From: Trichosphaerium sp. ATCC 40318
Taxonomy: Eukaryota; Discosea; Flabellinia; Trichosidae
Assembly (NCBI GenBank): GCA_038496445.1
Contig: JALMLS010000479.1
Coordinates: 124,001 to 188,000 of the forward strand
Reading direction: 5' to 3'
DNA: 64,000 nucleotides
Position numbers and translations under genes: made by a program. Each line of letters begins with the position of its first letter. Position 1 is the stretch's first letter. The notes under the pieces were generated by a model. It searched no databases. It was given only the letters and a program-made list of their open reading frames with translations, and was not told the DNA's origin. Shown piece after piece: positions 1 to 11,886 of the stretch.

Positions 1-165
1 TAAAATAGTGCGGTTCTTTTTTTATATTTTCGATGCGCTTTATTTGGCTAATTATTTTGTTTTTGTTTTTTTTCGGCTTCCTACACGTTTATTTGATTAA
101 CTAAACACGTGGTGGGAAAGTATTTATTATTATTAATACGTTATTAATAAAGTGGATCTTTGTAG

Positions 166-2269
166 GAAATTTTAAACTACAGACGAAACGGAGTTCCTTT
201 TTGGAACAGGTTGTCCATTTGGGGCGTATGCGCTGACTTGAAGCATCCAACTGAGATAAGTCACTACTTGGCTTGTATGAAAGATGTCACTATCAAAAGA
301 CAGTCTGTAACTATACCTAAACAATGGACATGTGAAGAAGTCGCCATGTGGGCTGGTACACGATACTTGAGACAAACGAGAATCCGAAAAAAAAAGCCTT
401 TAGTTGTCTCTTTTTTTTTTGGTGTTCAGCTATTGTCGTTGACAAACTCTTTCATAGACCGGCATGATTTTCACCACTATTCAAAAAACTTCATAGATCA
501 AAATATAGATGGCGCTGAGCTTTGCAGAATGGGTAATTGATCAATTAAAAACACTTAATTTTTTTTTTGAACATAGAAAAAAATCAAAAACATCTTGTAT
601 TTTACCGCCAAGTCTTAAAAAACGTTTTAGGTATTCCTGAGATACGTAAAAAAATAGGAATGGATAAACTCTCAGCAAAGGACTTACATATGAGCTTAAG
701 GAGGAAAAAGAAACGTGCGGTTAAATTCATTTTTTCAAAAAATCAAAAAAATCAAGTGACAATCTTTTCCCTCATTTCTCTTCTAGGAAAGGCATCATTA
801 CCTTCTACAATGCAACGTATGTTATTATTTGAGGGTTGAAACGGGTTTTTAAAACAAATTTATGTTTGATCAAATGGAGATTGTCACGTGATTCAAAATT
901 TTGTTTTAACCCATTTTTAGAGCGTTTCATTGTGAAGGTTGAATACGGAAAGGATGCAACCATGACAATATTATTTGCATTGGATACAAAGGAAGCACTA
1001 CTCAAACGGTTCGTTTTTTTTAATTTTTTTCGGGATCTAAATATAAAAATAAATAAAAATAAAACCTCTTTTTTTATCAAATCGTCTTCTTATTGCCCTA
1101 GGATACGCGCATCATGGCCAAAACAGATAAAAGCGAGACAAGTCGTTTTATTAGCAGTTGGACCTAACAAAGTGCCTATGGCTATAAATACAACGACAGA
1201 TATCAAGGGAGTAGTGTAAGCTTCATTTTCTTTTTTTTTTTTTGTAAACGAAAAATTTTTCGGTTTTTTTTTTGTGTTGATGCTCGTGAACTGTTATCTC
1301 TTTGAAAACCGCTCACGTGATTATTTAGAGATGAAATTAGAGCAGGAAAGGAATATCACTTTGTATTGACTACAAGCATAATGAAACAGGCTCTCGAGTT
1401 AGGGAAGGACTGTAAGATTGCTATAGCGGTTATTAACTCTAAAAACAAAATAACTTTTGTGAACAAAACGCTGTGCAAATTTTCCGGGTACGTCCGTTCA
1501 TCTCCTTAATTTTTTTTTTGCGCAACAATCAATGTGTACCGAAAAATTCGGAAGACACAACTTTTGACAAATAAAATCTCCTTCACTGGCATGTGTGTTA
1601 TAACCACTCACATTGATATTATCTATCTTTAGGTATGATGAATGTGACTTGATAGGCAAGCATTTTAATATTCTCTCCGACTCCACGTTATCAAAAAATA
1701 TGGAAGAATCAAGTGCGTTTCTCCCTTTTTTTTTGAAATCTTCAGAGACTGCAATGTCTGAAAAAACCTGTCTGCTCTGTGTCCTCTTTTTCCTGTTTTT
1801 TATTCGGTATTACAGAAGAAGAAATTGGTCTCAAAACTGCAAGCGGAGATACGTTACCTAATGTTATAGCAACAACGTCATGGATACCAAGAAGAGAAAT
1901 ATATCTTTGGACAGCAACAATGGCCGAAAAGGCTTCCATCCTCCTAGGGACTTTACACCGGCCTCAAAAACTTAAAACAAATAATGGTAGGCATCCCTGG
2001 AGAAGCTTCTCGATCGTGGGTAGTTCGAGAAGAGGTACGCACGTGACATTTTATATTTTATGACGATATTAATTGTATCTTTGTAGGAGGACAAAAACGA
2101 ACATCAAAAACGAAACAAAAAGCTGTGCAAACTAATTGAGACAAATGTCAATCCGCCTGTTGAACTGGAAACGAAGAAAAAAATATCAATATTTCGGAGA
2201 GGATTCGAGTTATTCAAAGCAATAGCACTAGAGATCAAGATAAGGGGGTTTTCTCAAAGTGCAGATTGA
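166..2269 (+). CDS. LOV/PAS-SAM-PAS domain protein, 5' end outside the window
   Basis: The first exon seen starts after TTTGTAG at 165 and opens in the middle of a PAS/LOV-type fold: EILNYRRNGVPFWNRLSI followed by a tail ending MKDVT, which is the usual end of a LOV/PAS core. A SAM domain follows (QWTCEEVAMWA, then after an intron HHYSKNFIDQNIDG, then LGIPEIRKK). A second PAS begins near 1331 (IAIAVINSKNKITFVNK, KFSGYDECDLIGKHFNIL) and continues to about 1950. Introns are short and T-rich. The 3' end is uncertain: the frame of the PAS exon ends at 2139, whereas an overlapping open frame spliced phase 0 at 2036 runs to 2269. The role is probably signal sensing. The cysteine-bearing LOV motif would lie left of the window, so light sensing cannot be judged. 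No catalytic domain is visible. Confidence 0.6.
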
Positions 2270-2861
2270 GAAGGCTTTATTTTTGGTTTGTTTAGTTTTA
2301 AATTGCTGTTTTTTTAAAAAATGAATCACATACCCACTGTCTACAGTGCTCATTGATAATGCCTATAAACAACGAGAGAACTACCCCAATATGTAATTTT
2401 GATTACCACCGTGTGGAGGATTTCCGATCTTATGACGTTACGTTGAAGAAAACATTGAGGCGAAACCTGCGAAGAAAAAAGAAAAAATATCACATTGGTT
2501 ATAACCATACTTTTTTATGTTACCTCCGATAACATTGACGCCTTTTTGGTTATATTGATCGATTTTCGTTCTTCTTGGTTGGCTTGATATTTTTGTGTAC
2601 TACTTCTTATTCTTATTTTGCCGTGTGTTGACGTTGACTACTTTTGTATGATAATAAAAAACTTGTATACTAAAAAAGAAGCCACCTTTCTTTTAGGTTT
2701 TTTTTTTTGTTGACGTTTCAGCTAGTTTCACGTGAATTTTTTTTTTAGATGACATTCCCCTCTTTATACAAAAAAGATAGGTTGAGGCTATGAAATGGAA
2801 GGGAATAAAAAAATTGTGTCGCAGTTTTATTTTTATTGATATTCTTACAATTTTTGTTTAG
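2270..2861. other. Intergenic, AT-rich, no gene seen
   Basis: No convincing exon on either strand. Contains homopolymer T runs and one CACGTG at 2729. Confidence 0.4.
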
Positions 2862-3019
2862 CCCCTAAGAAGTTTATGAAACATAGATACAGACGCCTAA
2901 CAGAGCATGCCCGATATATAACGCAAGTCCTGGCCCGAAACATATTCAGTTATGGTGATCTACTAAACCGACAATGCTCCGAAAAATGGTTTTATATAGA
3001 GCAAGGAAGGGTCAATTAA
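2862..3019 (+). CDS. Possible orphan exon of an unrecognised basic protein
   Basis: After a good acceptor (TTTTTGTTTAG at 2861) the frame stays open for about 52 codons to TAA at 3017-3019. It encodes a basic, amphipathic peptide (KKFMKHRYRRLTEHARYITQ and more). It has no usable ATG, so it would need an upstream exon; ATGAAATGG near 2790 is one candidate, but its donor is poor. The family is not recognised. The call rests only on the acceptor and the coding-like composition. Confidence 0.2.
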
Positions 3020-3308
3020 GCAACATATGATTTCCAAATAACAGCACTCACCTAAAAAAAGTCATTGTGATTTTTTTCATGAAGTTAGGTCTCTGAAGGT
3101 ATTATACAGACGCTTGTATCGATAGACGTCATCTTTGTTCTTGAAATAGTATTTTTTATTATTCGGCAAGGAAGACTGCGCAGTGACTCTGACTTAGTCT
3201 GTTTTACTGTGCAGTTTTTCGCCAAGGAGAAACCGTATTTGTGACACGTACATTGTCTTGATTTATTCATACAAACACAGCAACACCTCTTCCTAATACA
3301 ATAGAGAC

Positions 3309-3790
3309 ATGTCAATTCTTATCACTAGAAACCATCGTAAAGGACTATCTATTCATCAGCTTCTATGTACACCTATTAATCGTTCAACAAAGACAAAACA
3401 GCGGGCAATTGTACAAAAGAAACGTAAGATGAAGACAGCAATGAAACAATATGGTATGTTACTTGTAAACTATCTTTTTTCTTTTATTTTATGCTTTTTT
3501 TATTTTTTATATCGTTTTTCTCTCAAACCATCACGTGATTGGCCTTCTTTCATCATAGATTAGCTAACATAACTTTAGTAATGCGTTTCAGAGCGAAGGG
3601 TCCCATTGAGGAACAGAACGATAGCGATGCCCGACGACTACAAACCCTAAAGTCTTTACAACCAAAAGGCCCATTTCAACTCGATTTTGTGAGCCTAACA
3701 CGAAACTACAGCCCGTATTATTATAAACGCGAACAATACTGCAAAGAAACTTTCATAGTTTTAGAATTTGGGCCTGCGTCAGGCCCTTAA
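3309..3790 (+). CDS. Small two-exon gene, function unknown
   Basis: ATG at 3309 opens a 145-nt exon ending ATG|GTATGT. A 110-nt T-rich intron contains ATCACGTGAT and ends at GATTAG (3563). A phase-1 join gives a second exon that ends with TAA at 3788-3790. The product is 123 residues: a basic first half (KTKQRAIVQKKRKMKTAMKQ) and a Tyr-rich second half (RNYSPYYYKREQY). No domain is recognised. The phase-matched splice and the lack of stops support it, but no homology does. Confidence 0.4.
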
Positions 3791-4677
3791 GACACTTGTA
3801 GTTAACACTAAAAACCCAAAACTGTACAATAAAAGAAGATTTTTGTAATACTAAATCTCATATTTTTTAACTTTAAAAAAAATCAGCTCTCCTACATCTC
3901 CATTGTCATAAAATATTTTTGTTTTGTTTTAGGACAAATAGCCAACGGTTTTTTTTTATATTCAAAATAAACCGCAACTTTAATACGATGACATGATGTG
4001 ATTTTGAGTGAGTGATTAGTTGTTTGTTGCGGAGTAAAGGACATGCATTTTTAGATGATTTTTCAAATTTCTGAAAAAGAGTAAAGAAAGCGACTTTTTA
4101 GGCGCCTATTTTAACCTAACGGTTTTTTATGTGTAAATCAAAATAATAGTATGTTATAAGTCAGATAAAACCGGTTTGAAAAGAAAACAATCACGTGATA
4201 ATAACCCAAAAAAATCTCCGCGTTTTACACCTCCAGCACTGCTCACTGCCGCTAAAAGTAGCGCTAGTAACGTCGAGCAAAATGAAAGAGAACTAGCGCA
4301 ACTTTTCTGAAAAAGGTATACGAATGTAAAGAACAACACAATTGCGCTATGACCCGCAGAAAAGTGCGTAGGTTTAAGTTTTCGTAAACAGATGATCTGA
4401 ACTGCAAAAAAGACTAGGGTTCTTTTGTGACATGTCCTATTGAAATGCACCAACAAATTTCGTATTGAAACCATTTAACTATTTCTTAGTGTGATTTCAT
4501 TGCGTGATTTAGCTTCAACTTTGTTCTTCAACACCACATGGTGACCAATAACCAACAAGCAGTTAGAACGAGTTGTGAAAACTAAGAACAAAACGTCTGT
4601 TGACCTAACCAACACTCTTTTACAACAGAACTATATTCAATCTTTGTAGCATTACTGCACATTATGAGCGGTGCGCA
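3791..4677. other. Region without a supported gene
   Basis: A minus-strand open frame exists at 4154-4474, but it is hydrophobic and Ser/Leu-rich with no recognisable domain. One ATCACGTGAT palindrome lies at 4191. No RNA gene was seen. Confidence 0.35.
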
Positions 4678-4681
4678 TGAA

Positions 4682-5239
4682 AACTGCGAAGGATATTATG
4701 GGTTTTCCAGGATTATTGACTGAAAAGATTACAAAAAAAAGAAAAAGTTCTCTTGGGACAACTCTCAGCGTATACAAAAACTATACACGTCTTAGTAATC
4801 CTTTATGTCGCAGAGGTTGTCCTTAACATATTGAGGATAAAAAGCGTACAAGAGAACGTAATAAAAACTTGGGTTGCTAATACCAATTGGCCCAATTTTG
4901 TTTGTGTTATGACTTTAGAGAACAACATATTTATCAAACAATATGCAATGACAGTTACCGAGGTGGCTGCAACGCTACAATATGAAGTTAAGCAACGAGA
5001 GAAGTAAAGTAAGCTTGTATGGGTAGCAATGAATAGGCATGCAAAAAAGAATAGAAACGTTTTGTGATGCTGGTCAAGTATTGGTTTTACATCTTCTATC
5101 TTATATTCAACAGGTGGATGCAAAGAGACTAATAGTGAGTAATGTAGGAGGTATTGATTGTCATATTCATTGTACACAGTTTGTTGCTATTGGATCAACG
5201 TATGGCTATTTAAGTAGTATTATTTTTCCTTGGTTGTAG
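4682..5239 (+). CDS. Weak candidate gene or gene remnant, unknown
   Basis: Several open segments occur in a row on the plus strand. An ATG-led piece starts near 4678 (MKTAKDIMGFPGLLTEK). A segment at about 4840-5005 includes TNWPNFVCVMTLENN. An ATG-led segment runs 5039-5239 and ends PWL. They cannot be joined with a clean intron: the only obvious gap, 5005-5038, is about 33 nt, which is short for this genome. Composition looks coding, but no family is recognised. A decayed gene is equally likely. Confidence 0.2.
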
Positions 5240-6007
5240 CACGTGCAATTCGATTTTTCTTTTTCTTTTCCTGGTTAACCTTTTTCTTTAGTTGCATTTG
5301 TATGGATAATAGTTGATGGATCGATAACCATTTGCTCGTTTGTATTCCTTTATTGGTATTGTGTCGCAATATTCTTAATTTCAATAATGGGTAGACGCTA
5401 GGGATATCCTTTGCTTGAAGTAAAAGAGGTTTTTAAAATGAACTTTATTTACAAAATAGCAGTAAAGGATTAGGTTAACACGCTTTCCTTTACACTCGGT
5501 GTTGGATTGAACATGGCTAGGGTACACCGACCACATATTGGTAATAAAGAATGGTCGTAGTCAAGTTAGTGTCATACTTGTTTCGGCATTATCGTGTCAT
5601 CAATTCTACTTTCGAAGAAATGAAATCGCGAAATGACTGAAGTTGCTGATGGATACAAATCAATAAATTCAATCTTTTTACCCGAAAGGTGGCAGTTTTG
5701 TAGTGAAACGTCAGTTGATTACCTTTGTGATATTAGTTGTCTTCTGAACTTCTGAACAAAAGCGAGAATGTACTATTATGGAAGTCAAAATAATTATTTC
5801 CAGTTGTGGGGTAGATATATTGCAAAAAAATGTACGCCCAGAGCACCTTTTGTATCTAGTACGGTATGTGTAGCCATCTTGCCCATTGTTGAATTTACTA
5901 GTTGCGAGATACCCAAAAAGGAGGGGTTAGGTTAACATTCTTGTAATTAACGTAACCAGCAATTACTTGAACTGTCATTAAATTATTATTTTCTTCACCA
6001 CAAAGCA
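5240..6007. other. Intergenic, no gene seen
   Basis: About 770 nt without a convincing exon. It starts with CACGTG at 5240. The last part, before 6008, is presumably the promoter and 5' leader of the next gene. Confidence 0.4.
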
Positions 6008-7114
6008 ATGCCACCTAAACGTGTTATACGTATAAAACGCAAGCGAAAGGCCACCACAAAGGGTATGCCACCTGCAAAAGTGGCAAAGCTTTCCAAACTG
6101 TCTACCGCCAAATTAAAAAAGATGAGCGACGCTGCGCTACAGGATGTCCTTAGTGGTACCAACGCGACGAAAGAGGCTTTGATACCACTTTCAGATCGAA
6201 TTGCGCGCATTTACGCTAAAAAGCTTTCTGAGAACCTCTTCAACCTCACGGTGCCTAATGCATCACTGGGACCACTACAGGACGATGCTGGCGTTAAAAG
6301 CGCTGTGTTAAATCATCTTCAGTTGGAAATAAAGAGCATGTCAAAGACGGAAACATTTCGAAAGGAGTTTGGTGATTGGATGGACAAGATGAAGCATGCG
6401 CTGTCTAGTGGAGAAAAAGAAGAAGCTTCGAATGAGTATACTATACTCTATCCAGACTCTGCGTGCGAAAACGAAGAGCAAATAGAACAACTGGAGGCAG
6501 TTGGTAGATGTATCAAGATTATTGACAAAGGCACGTGATACAAAATCGCCTTTTGTCAATAAGATTTTTTTGTTTTCTGTTTTTTTATTCTACTGCCGTC
6601 TTACATCCACCTAGTTTCTACGAGTTCTGATGCTGGAAGAGACTCCACCCATAAGATTACGGGGTTAGCAAAATTTGAGAGTGAAGAGGGATGCATATGT
6701 CTTGGGTTTTGTTACCTTTCTTTTTCTCCAAATCACGGTGAAGGCAGCACTTCGATTGCTTTGATCCAATACAATGATCCAGATGACGCTTGTGTTGGCG
6801 ATTTTGATTCTTATGACAACATATGTGACCACTTTGGTTGTGACTTCGCAGAGATTGTGTTCTATCTTCGTCATGACTTGAGAAATTATGGGTCATCGGA
6901 CAAATGGGAAGAACCTTTAAAGGCGTTACAATCTCGTGTTTTCTCTTTGATTAAAGGAAGCTTAACCAAAAAGAATGCCAAGATGGCTTTTAATGAGAAG
7001 CAATTTATGATTTTATTGTACATGATCTTTTCTGGCAAAAATACTGGCTTCTCGGAATTACTTAAAACGCATTTTTTGAGTTACTTTGAAGATGGTAATT
7101 GTATTGAAATTTAA
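6008..7114 (+). CDS. Two-exon gene with basic N-terminus, function unknown
   Basis: ATG at 6008 starts a Lys/Arg-rich N-terminus (MPPKRVIRIKRKRKATTKG), which suggests nuclear targeting. Exon 1 can be read to a stop at 6536-6538. However, the clearly coding segment downstream (to TAA at 7112-7114) has no ATG before its middle, so it must be spliced from upstream. Donor GTAGAT at 6504 and acceptor CCACCTAG at 6614 join the two in phase 1, giving 331 residues. The C-terminal part is acidic then mixed (DDACVGDFDSYDNICDHFG). No domain is recognised. The 111-nt intron carries a strong hairpin. If the intron is retained, a 176-residue form ends at 6538. Confidence 0.5.
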
Positions 7115-7497
7115 TAAATAAATTTGGTTTTTGTCAATCACATTGCACTTGTATCATTGCACTAACAACATCATCTTTATTTGAAACTATGAATTTTGAT
7201 ACCGAACTTATCTGCAGTAAATACATTACACTACAGCAAACTCTGACCTAAGGGTAAGCATTTGTGGTATTCCAGTTTTTTCGCTTTTCCTTTTTTTAAA
7301 GTTTTTTTGCTGTGCATCTTGTACTTCTGGATTGTACTCTTTAACGTACTATGCGATGTAGCGGTAGGCCATAAGAAAGGTTTTTTTTATAAACGCAAAG
7401 GTTGTGTTGGACTATTAATAAATGAGCTGTGTGGAACTAACTAATAAGCGAAAGCTCAGCTTTATTATCAGACTATTATTTTATGATAGAGTAACCT
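7115..7497. other. Convergent 3' intergenic region
   Basis: This lies between the stop of the plus-strand gene at 7114 and the stop of the minus-strand transporter at 7498. A hydrophobic open frame at 7262-7444 lacks an ATG start and is not called. Confidence 0.4.
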
Positions 7498-9647
7498 TTA
7501 TGATGGATTTTTATACGCTGGCACTGCTACAACTACAATCGAAATGATTATAGTAGTCATAACCAAGAGCCATGTTATGTAGCTATTCACTATACAATAG
7601 ACTATCAGAGAAAACAACCTACTCAGAAGAAAAACGATGATTATTACCTATTGCCATCCAAGATCCTAAATCACGTGATCCAAGTTTCCAGTGTGGCACA
7701 GCCACGAATAGAGGGCGATCTAATTACAAGTTTGTTGAAAGCAAAGAGTTTGTAGGAGGGTACCTATTTCATCACCTAAGCTTCCATCTTGCTCAGCCTG
7801 TCTAACCATTTTCCTGGCGATCATGTAAAGTATAAACGGGATTACAAAATTAATCCAGCCATTCACAATCAAGCTTTAAAACACTTGTTAACGTTGGGTG
7901 AAACAAGAATTTAATGTGGGATTGTTTGTTGTACCTTGTCCAGTTTAACACATCACCTAATCCGTTTCCTGTACAAAAAGGAATAGACACAAGCCACGGG
8001 AATATGACTCCCCAAAAATTAGCCCATGCTACAACGCTTTAGGTTAAACTAGTCTTGTAACAACTGAAGCATACCTTTTCCGCATACGTTGTTTTCAATG
8101 AGATTATATCTCACAATGATAGAAAATACAGGTATCCCTGAAAGGAGTACAACAATTGGGAAGAAATAAACGCAAATCTTGGCTATTATGTGCAATGCAC
8201 CATGTGGACTAAAACCCCATGTGTTAGTCTATTAAACGATATAAAACTATCATACAAAGCAGCGTTTGTAACGCTTAGAATATCATCATTTCCTGAGTAA
8301 GTGAATGCCCACCCACCTAATGACATTGTTACAAATTCAAAGTTGAGACCAAGCAAGTACCCATGAATCCCTACTTATTATAAGAAAGAAATAAGAAAAC
8401 TTTGGCAAGAAGAAAAGACGTCTTACTAGTATCAAGAACATTATGGTTGATACAACATTCGACCACCATACGGACTTGTTCACAGATACTTTTTCTTCTT
8501 TTTCATTTGCCCATGAAGGAACTGAGACAACAAAGGCGCTTACGAACAATAGGTGAGTATGGTAAATGACAACAAAGGCAGTGAATGAATGGCATACTAG
8601 TTGAATATGATATTACCCAATACTTGCGTTTGATTTTTACCATATACTGGAACCCTTTCAAAATGTACACCATCTCGGTGAAATATTATACCAAAATTAA
8701 CTAGCCACTCAAGCATTATGACAATCAAGAACAAAAAAGCACCTTAAAAAACAAACAAGTTGTTAAACAAAGCACGTGTACATTAACTAGCATACCAACT
8801 TGTACATAAATGTTGTCATCCAAGTTGAAGTATCCCATTGGAATAGTCGCAACTACACGTGGCTTATGTTAAAAAAAGAACTCGCAGAAGATCGTACTGA
8901 GGACTATAACGAAGCCAATGGAAAGAACATAAGATCCGTTCGGAAATGGAGAATCAGAAGTGGGTGTGCCAGAAACGTGAGCCCATCCTGGATGTGGGTA
9001 AGCTTCTAGAGCGCCAGTGTAGTTAAACACCTCAAGGAGAGCGTAATCCATAGTCTGAAACATATTTAGGAAGAAATATTGTAACCACAAACGTACTTGA
9101 GCAGATTCTATTATGGACGCTATGTTTATCGCTTGCAGAGCGACAACAAATAGAACAAACGTTAACCAAAAAGCCCAACGAGGAAATAACTTCTTTGCGA
9201 GGGTACACAGCTCGATACGCCCCTGAAAGTGTCGCCACAACGTTAAAATCGCTTGCTTTTGCTATGAACGTGCCTGAAACCTGTCATTGCCAGGTATACA
9301 AGCCATGGTCTCACAAAGCGCTGTTGACGCGAGAGAGCTTATGTACATAAACAACAACATCAGGAAAGTAGGTATGAGCCACCCAGACTGTTGAAAAACA
9401 ACAGGAATAGTCACCATTGCTAAAACGTGTCATTTATATTGTCACGTGTTCGTAAACGGTTTTTTTTACCAGGGCCTGTTATATTATTTACCAGGAGAGC
9501 GAAACCGCCAAAGAAAGAAATTTTCTTTTCTCCAAAGCTGCCATTAGGCTCTGCGTTTGATTTCCCGGTATGTATAAGCTCATCGTTTATGCCAAAATGT
9601 TCTGTAAGACTTTTCTCTTGTGCCTTCCCTTTACAGCAAGACAACAT
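7498..9647 (-). CDS. Amino acid/auxin permease family transporter (AAAP, Aa_trans)
   Basis: Multi-exon membrane protein starting MLSCCKGKAQEKSL at 9647. The first hydrophobic core reads GGFALLVNNITGPG, then AMVTIPVVFQQSGW, as in the first helices of AAAP carriers. The next loop carries ETMACIPGNDRFQ, and later come INIASIIESAQ and ATIPMGYFNLDDNIYVQ. This PGN-RFQ / NIASIIQSAQ / GYFNLDDN set is typical of amoebal and fungal AAAP members, which are proton-coupled amino acid transporters. Later exons supply further hydrophobic segments (AWANFWGVIFPWLVS, WINFVIPFILYMIARKMV). The C-terminus ends VPAYKNPS at 7498. There are about ten introns, several containing CACGTG (8773, 8856, 9443). The substrate cannot be deduced. 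Confidence 0.8.
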
Positions 9648-9835
9648 GTTGCTGCCTAATCAAAAAAAAAAGCGAATGACATTTCTGGACGAAATCGAAC
9701 ATTTGCCGAAAACCAATGTCTTTCACAATATCACCTGAAATAGAAATGTTGCCTCTTGAACAAATTAACAAACAACAGGCATACTTCTAGTATTCAAAGA
9801 CGTTTAAGCTTTATTAAGATTACAAGAACAATAGT

Positions 9836-11790
9836 CTAACTAGTAGTCGCCTTGAGAACATCAGGGTTAGTGAGTGATCTCATTTCAAGAACGTCCTCTG
9901 AGGTTGTATGAGGCTGTGTAGTTTTGCGACTTCGCTTGTACAATAATAAAATTGCAAGTGCGACAACAGCAACAATTACGATACCTATTATACCAAACAG
10001 GACAACCCACCACCGCTGTTCTGTATCTGTACGCTTCTTCTCATCACTGATCTTATTTGGAAACACCTCACAGGATGTCCAATCAAACCCATACAATGTC
10101 TTTGTAGCTCCCTATAAATTCATGTTAAGCCATCCTCAACCCGCTTCGTTAGTAATATCGTACACGGATAGTATCAGAAGTAAACTTGACTTGACATATA
10201 TCTCTGGCTATCCACTGAGCGCTCCTCTCTACAATGATTGTAAGAGCATTAAAAAAACACGTGTTTCACTGCACCTCGAAGAGTTCCCTGAGTGACAATG
10301 CCTTCAATCTCTATATAAGCACGCCTCTTTACAGACATTGTAGGAAACCTCAATTGAAGGCGGTTCGATGCAACACCGATCTAGATGGGTGGTTAGCACC
10401 AATACAATTTTGCAGCACGTGCTTGGCTAGTAAGATAATCCACAAATTTATTTTCGACTGTAGCTTCAATATCACTTGGAAAGGGCTTCTCCAGGCTGAT
10501 CAAAAATTTTATGATAGTTTGAACGCCACACTGCCTCGTGCTCTTGGAGAGGGTGACTTGGCTTGATCCAAGATGCCATGTGTATGGCAGAGCATTCGTG
10601 GACATCTCTTCTAGTTCCAAAAAAGCGTGTCTACCAGGATGGATGATGTCACCAATACTAAAAGTAGCTGATTGAACCTCTTGCAGATGACAACTTTTTT
10701 TGCCAGCATAATTGTAGCCCAAAAATGCCTTTAAAACGGTTACAAACCAATTAAAAACACGAAACTTACTCTTGTTACTGATTGGCTACCAGCATCTTCA
10801 ATACACTCCACAATTGGTGTCAAAGATTGTGTGTCACATGCAGGAAGTACCTAGGGTGTGAATTAGAAAATATACATGTAAGTGGACTCATACAAATCCA
10901 TGTGGTGCTTGATCAACAGGCTGGCAATCCACTTTAAACTTTAACTTACTAAATCTAATCAACTTGTGCTTTGACAATTTCTAACTTACTTGTCTTCTCT
11001 GCTAACACAAGTCGAATCATCTTTTGTATTCGCGTATTCTACAGTGCAAATACGCAATCCACCGCTTCCTGAAATTTCTGGATGACCACTGTCATCCTCT
11101 GTGTCCAGATTGTAAGAAAAAAACCAGATAACAATGACCACTTACCAAAAACCAAACTGAGTGTTGCGTTCTCATAGGATAATAGCTCCGTTGTTGTGCC
11201 AATTTCAGGTGAATGACACATACCGTGTCGAATATACCCAGTGGCTGTTACGTTGGTATTAAGCAAGTGTTGACCTTGATTCAGCAATGAGATATTGCTG
11301 TAACTCATGCTGAAGCAATAATATCTTAATGCATCACTGCTAGTTGCATCGTATCCGAGCACTATCTTAACAGTGCCACCTATCTTGACCGTATTAGAGT
11401 TCGGGTCATAACTTAGCGCAACGCTCGCGCTGTCAGCTTCGAAATCGAATGCTACACTTCCTCCTGTCGCTGGGAATTGGGAGTAATCGTGTAGAAACAG
11501 ACCTATTTCAGTTTGTTTAGTTTTTTCGCGATTTAATGCCCGAAACTACAAACAAACGCACCATATTCTATTTCACCGCTTGTGTCACTTATATCGATGG
11601 CTCCATCGTTTAATAGTCCAAACGACACTGTTTTTGAAGTATTTTCGAGTATTGAGCGTGTACACGCAACCTCAGCGCGTATTAAACCACCTAAGCGTTA
11701 TTTTGTAAATAATTATTGCAAAAAACAGTTAACACTTACTCAAAACACAGAAAACTACAAAAACTACTGTAGAATGGTGCATTTGTATTG
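9836..11790 (-). CDS. Type I single-pass membrane protein with Cys-containing ectodomain, unknown
   Basis: The protein has a hydrophobic leader-like segment (FYSSFVVFCVLSGLI) and an ectodomain with spaced cysteines and N-glycosylation sequons (for example SNISLLNQG, ENATLSLV). A C-terminal transmembrane helix follows (VVLFGIIGIVIVAVVALAIL), then a basic stop-transfer (YKRSRK) and a short cytoplasmic tail ending at 9836. At least seven exons are visible, among them GEIEYG|LFLHDYSQFPATGG and KKSCHLQEVQSATFSIGD. The 5' end is unresolved: no in-frame ATG precedes the leader in the 130 nt before the neighbouring gene's stop. It is probably a cell-surface receptor or adhesion protein. I could not match the ectodomain to a family. 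Confidence 0.5.
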
Positions 11791-11886
11791 TTGATTACGC
11801 TTTTATTGCGTTTAAAATATACACAAACTGGTTTTAGACAGTCAAAAACTTGCTATTTTTTAATTGGCTTCTTTGGGTGCAAAATT

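Noticed and set aside
3085-3315. Cys-rich minus-strand frame (CLYCIRKRCCCVCMNK)
   Set aside because: Cys spacing matches no zinc motif, and the frame overlaps the better supported plus-strand start at 3309.
4154-4474. 106-codon minus-strand open frame
   Set aside because: Hydrophobic, Ser/Leu-rich shadow with no domain, no splice context and no conserved motif.
5240-6007. Possible tRNA or small RNA gene
   Set aside because: No clover-leaf with A and B boxes could be found on either strand.
7262-7444. Hydrophobic 60-codon plus-strand frame
   Set aside because: Starts at a non-ATG codon, and its Phe/Val richness comes from T-rich DNA between convergent genes.
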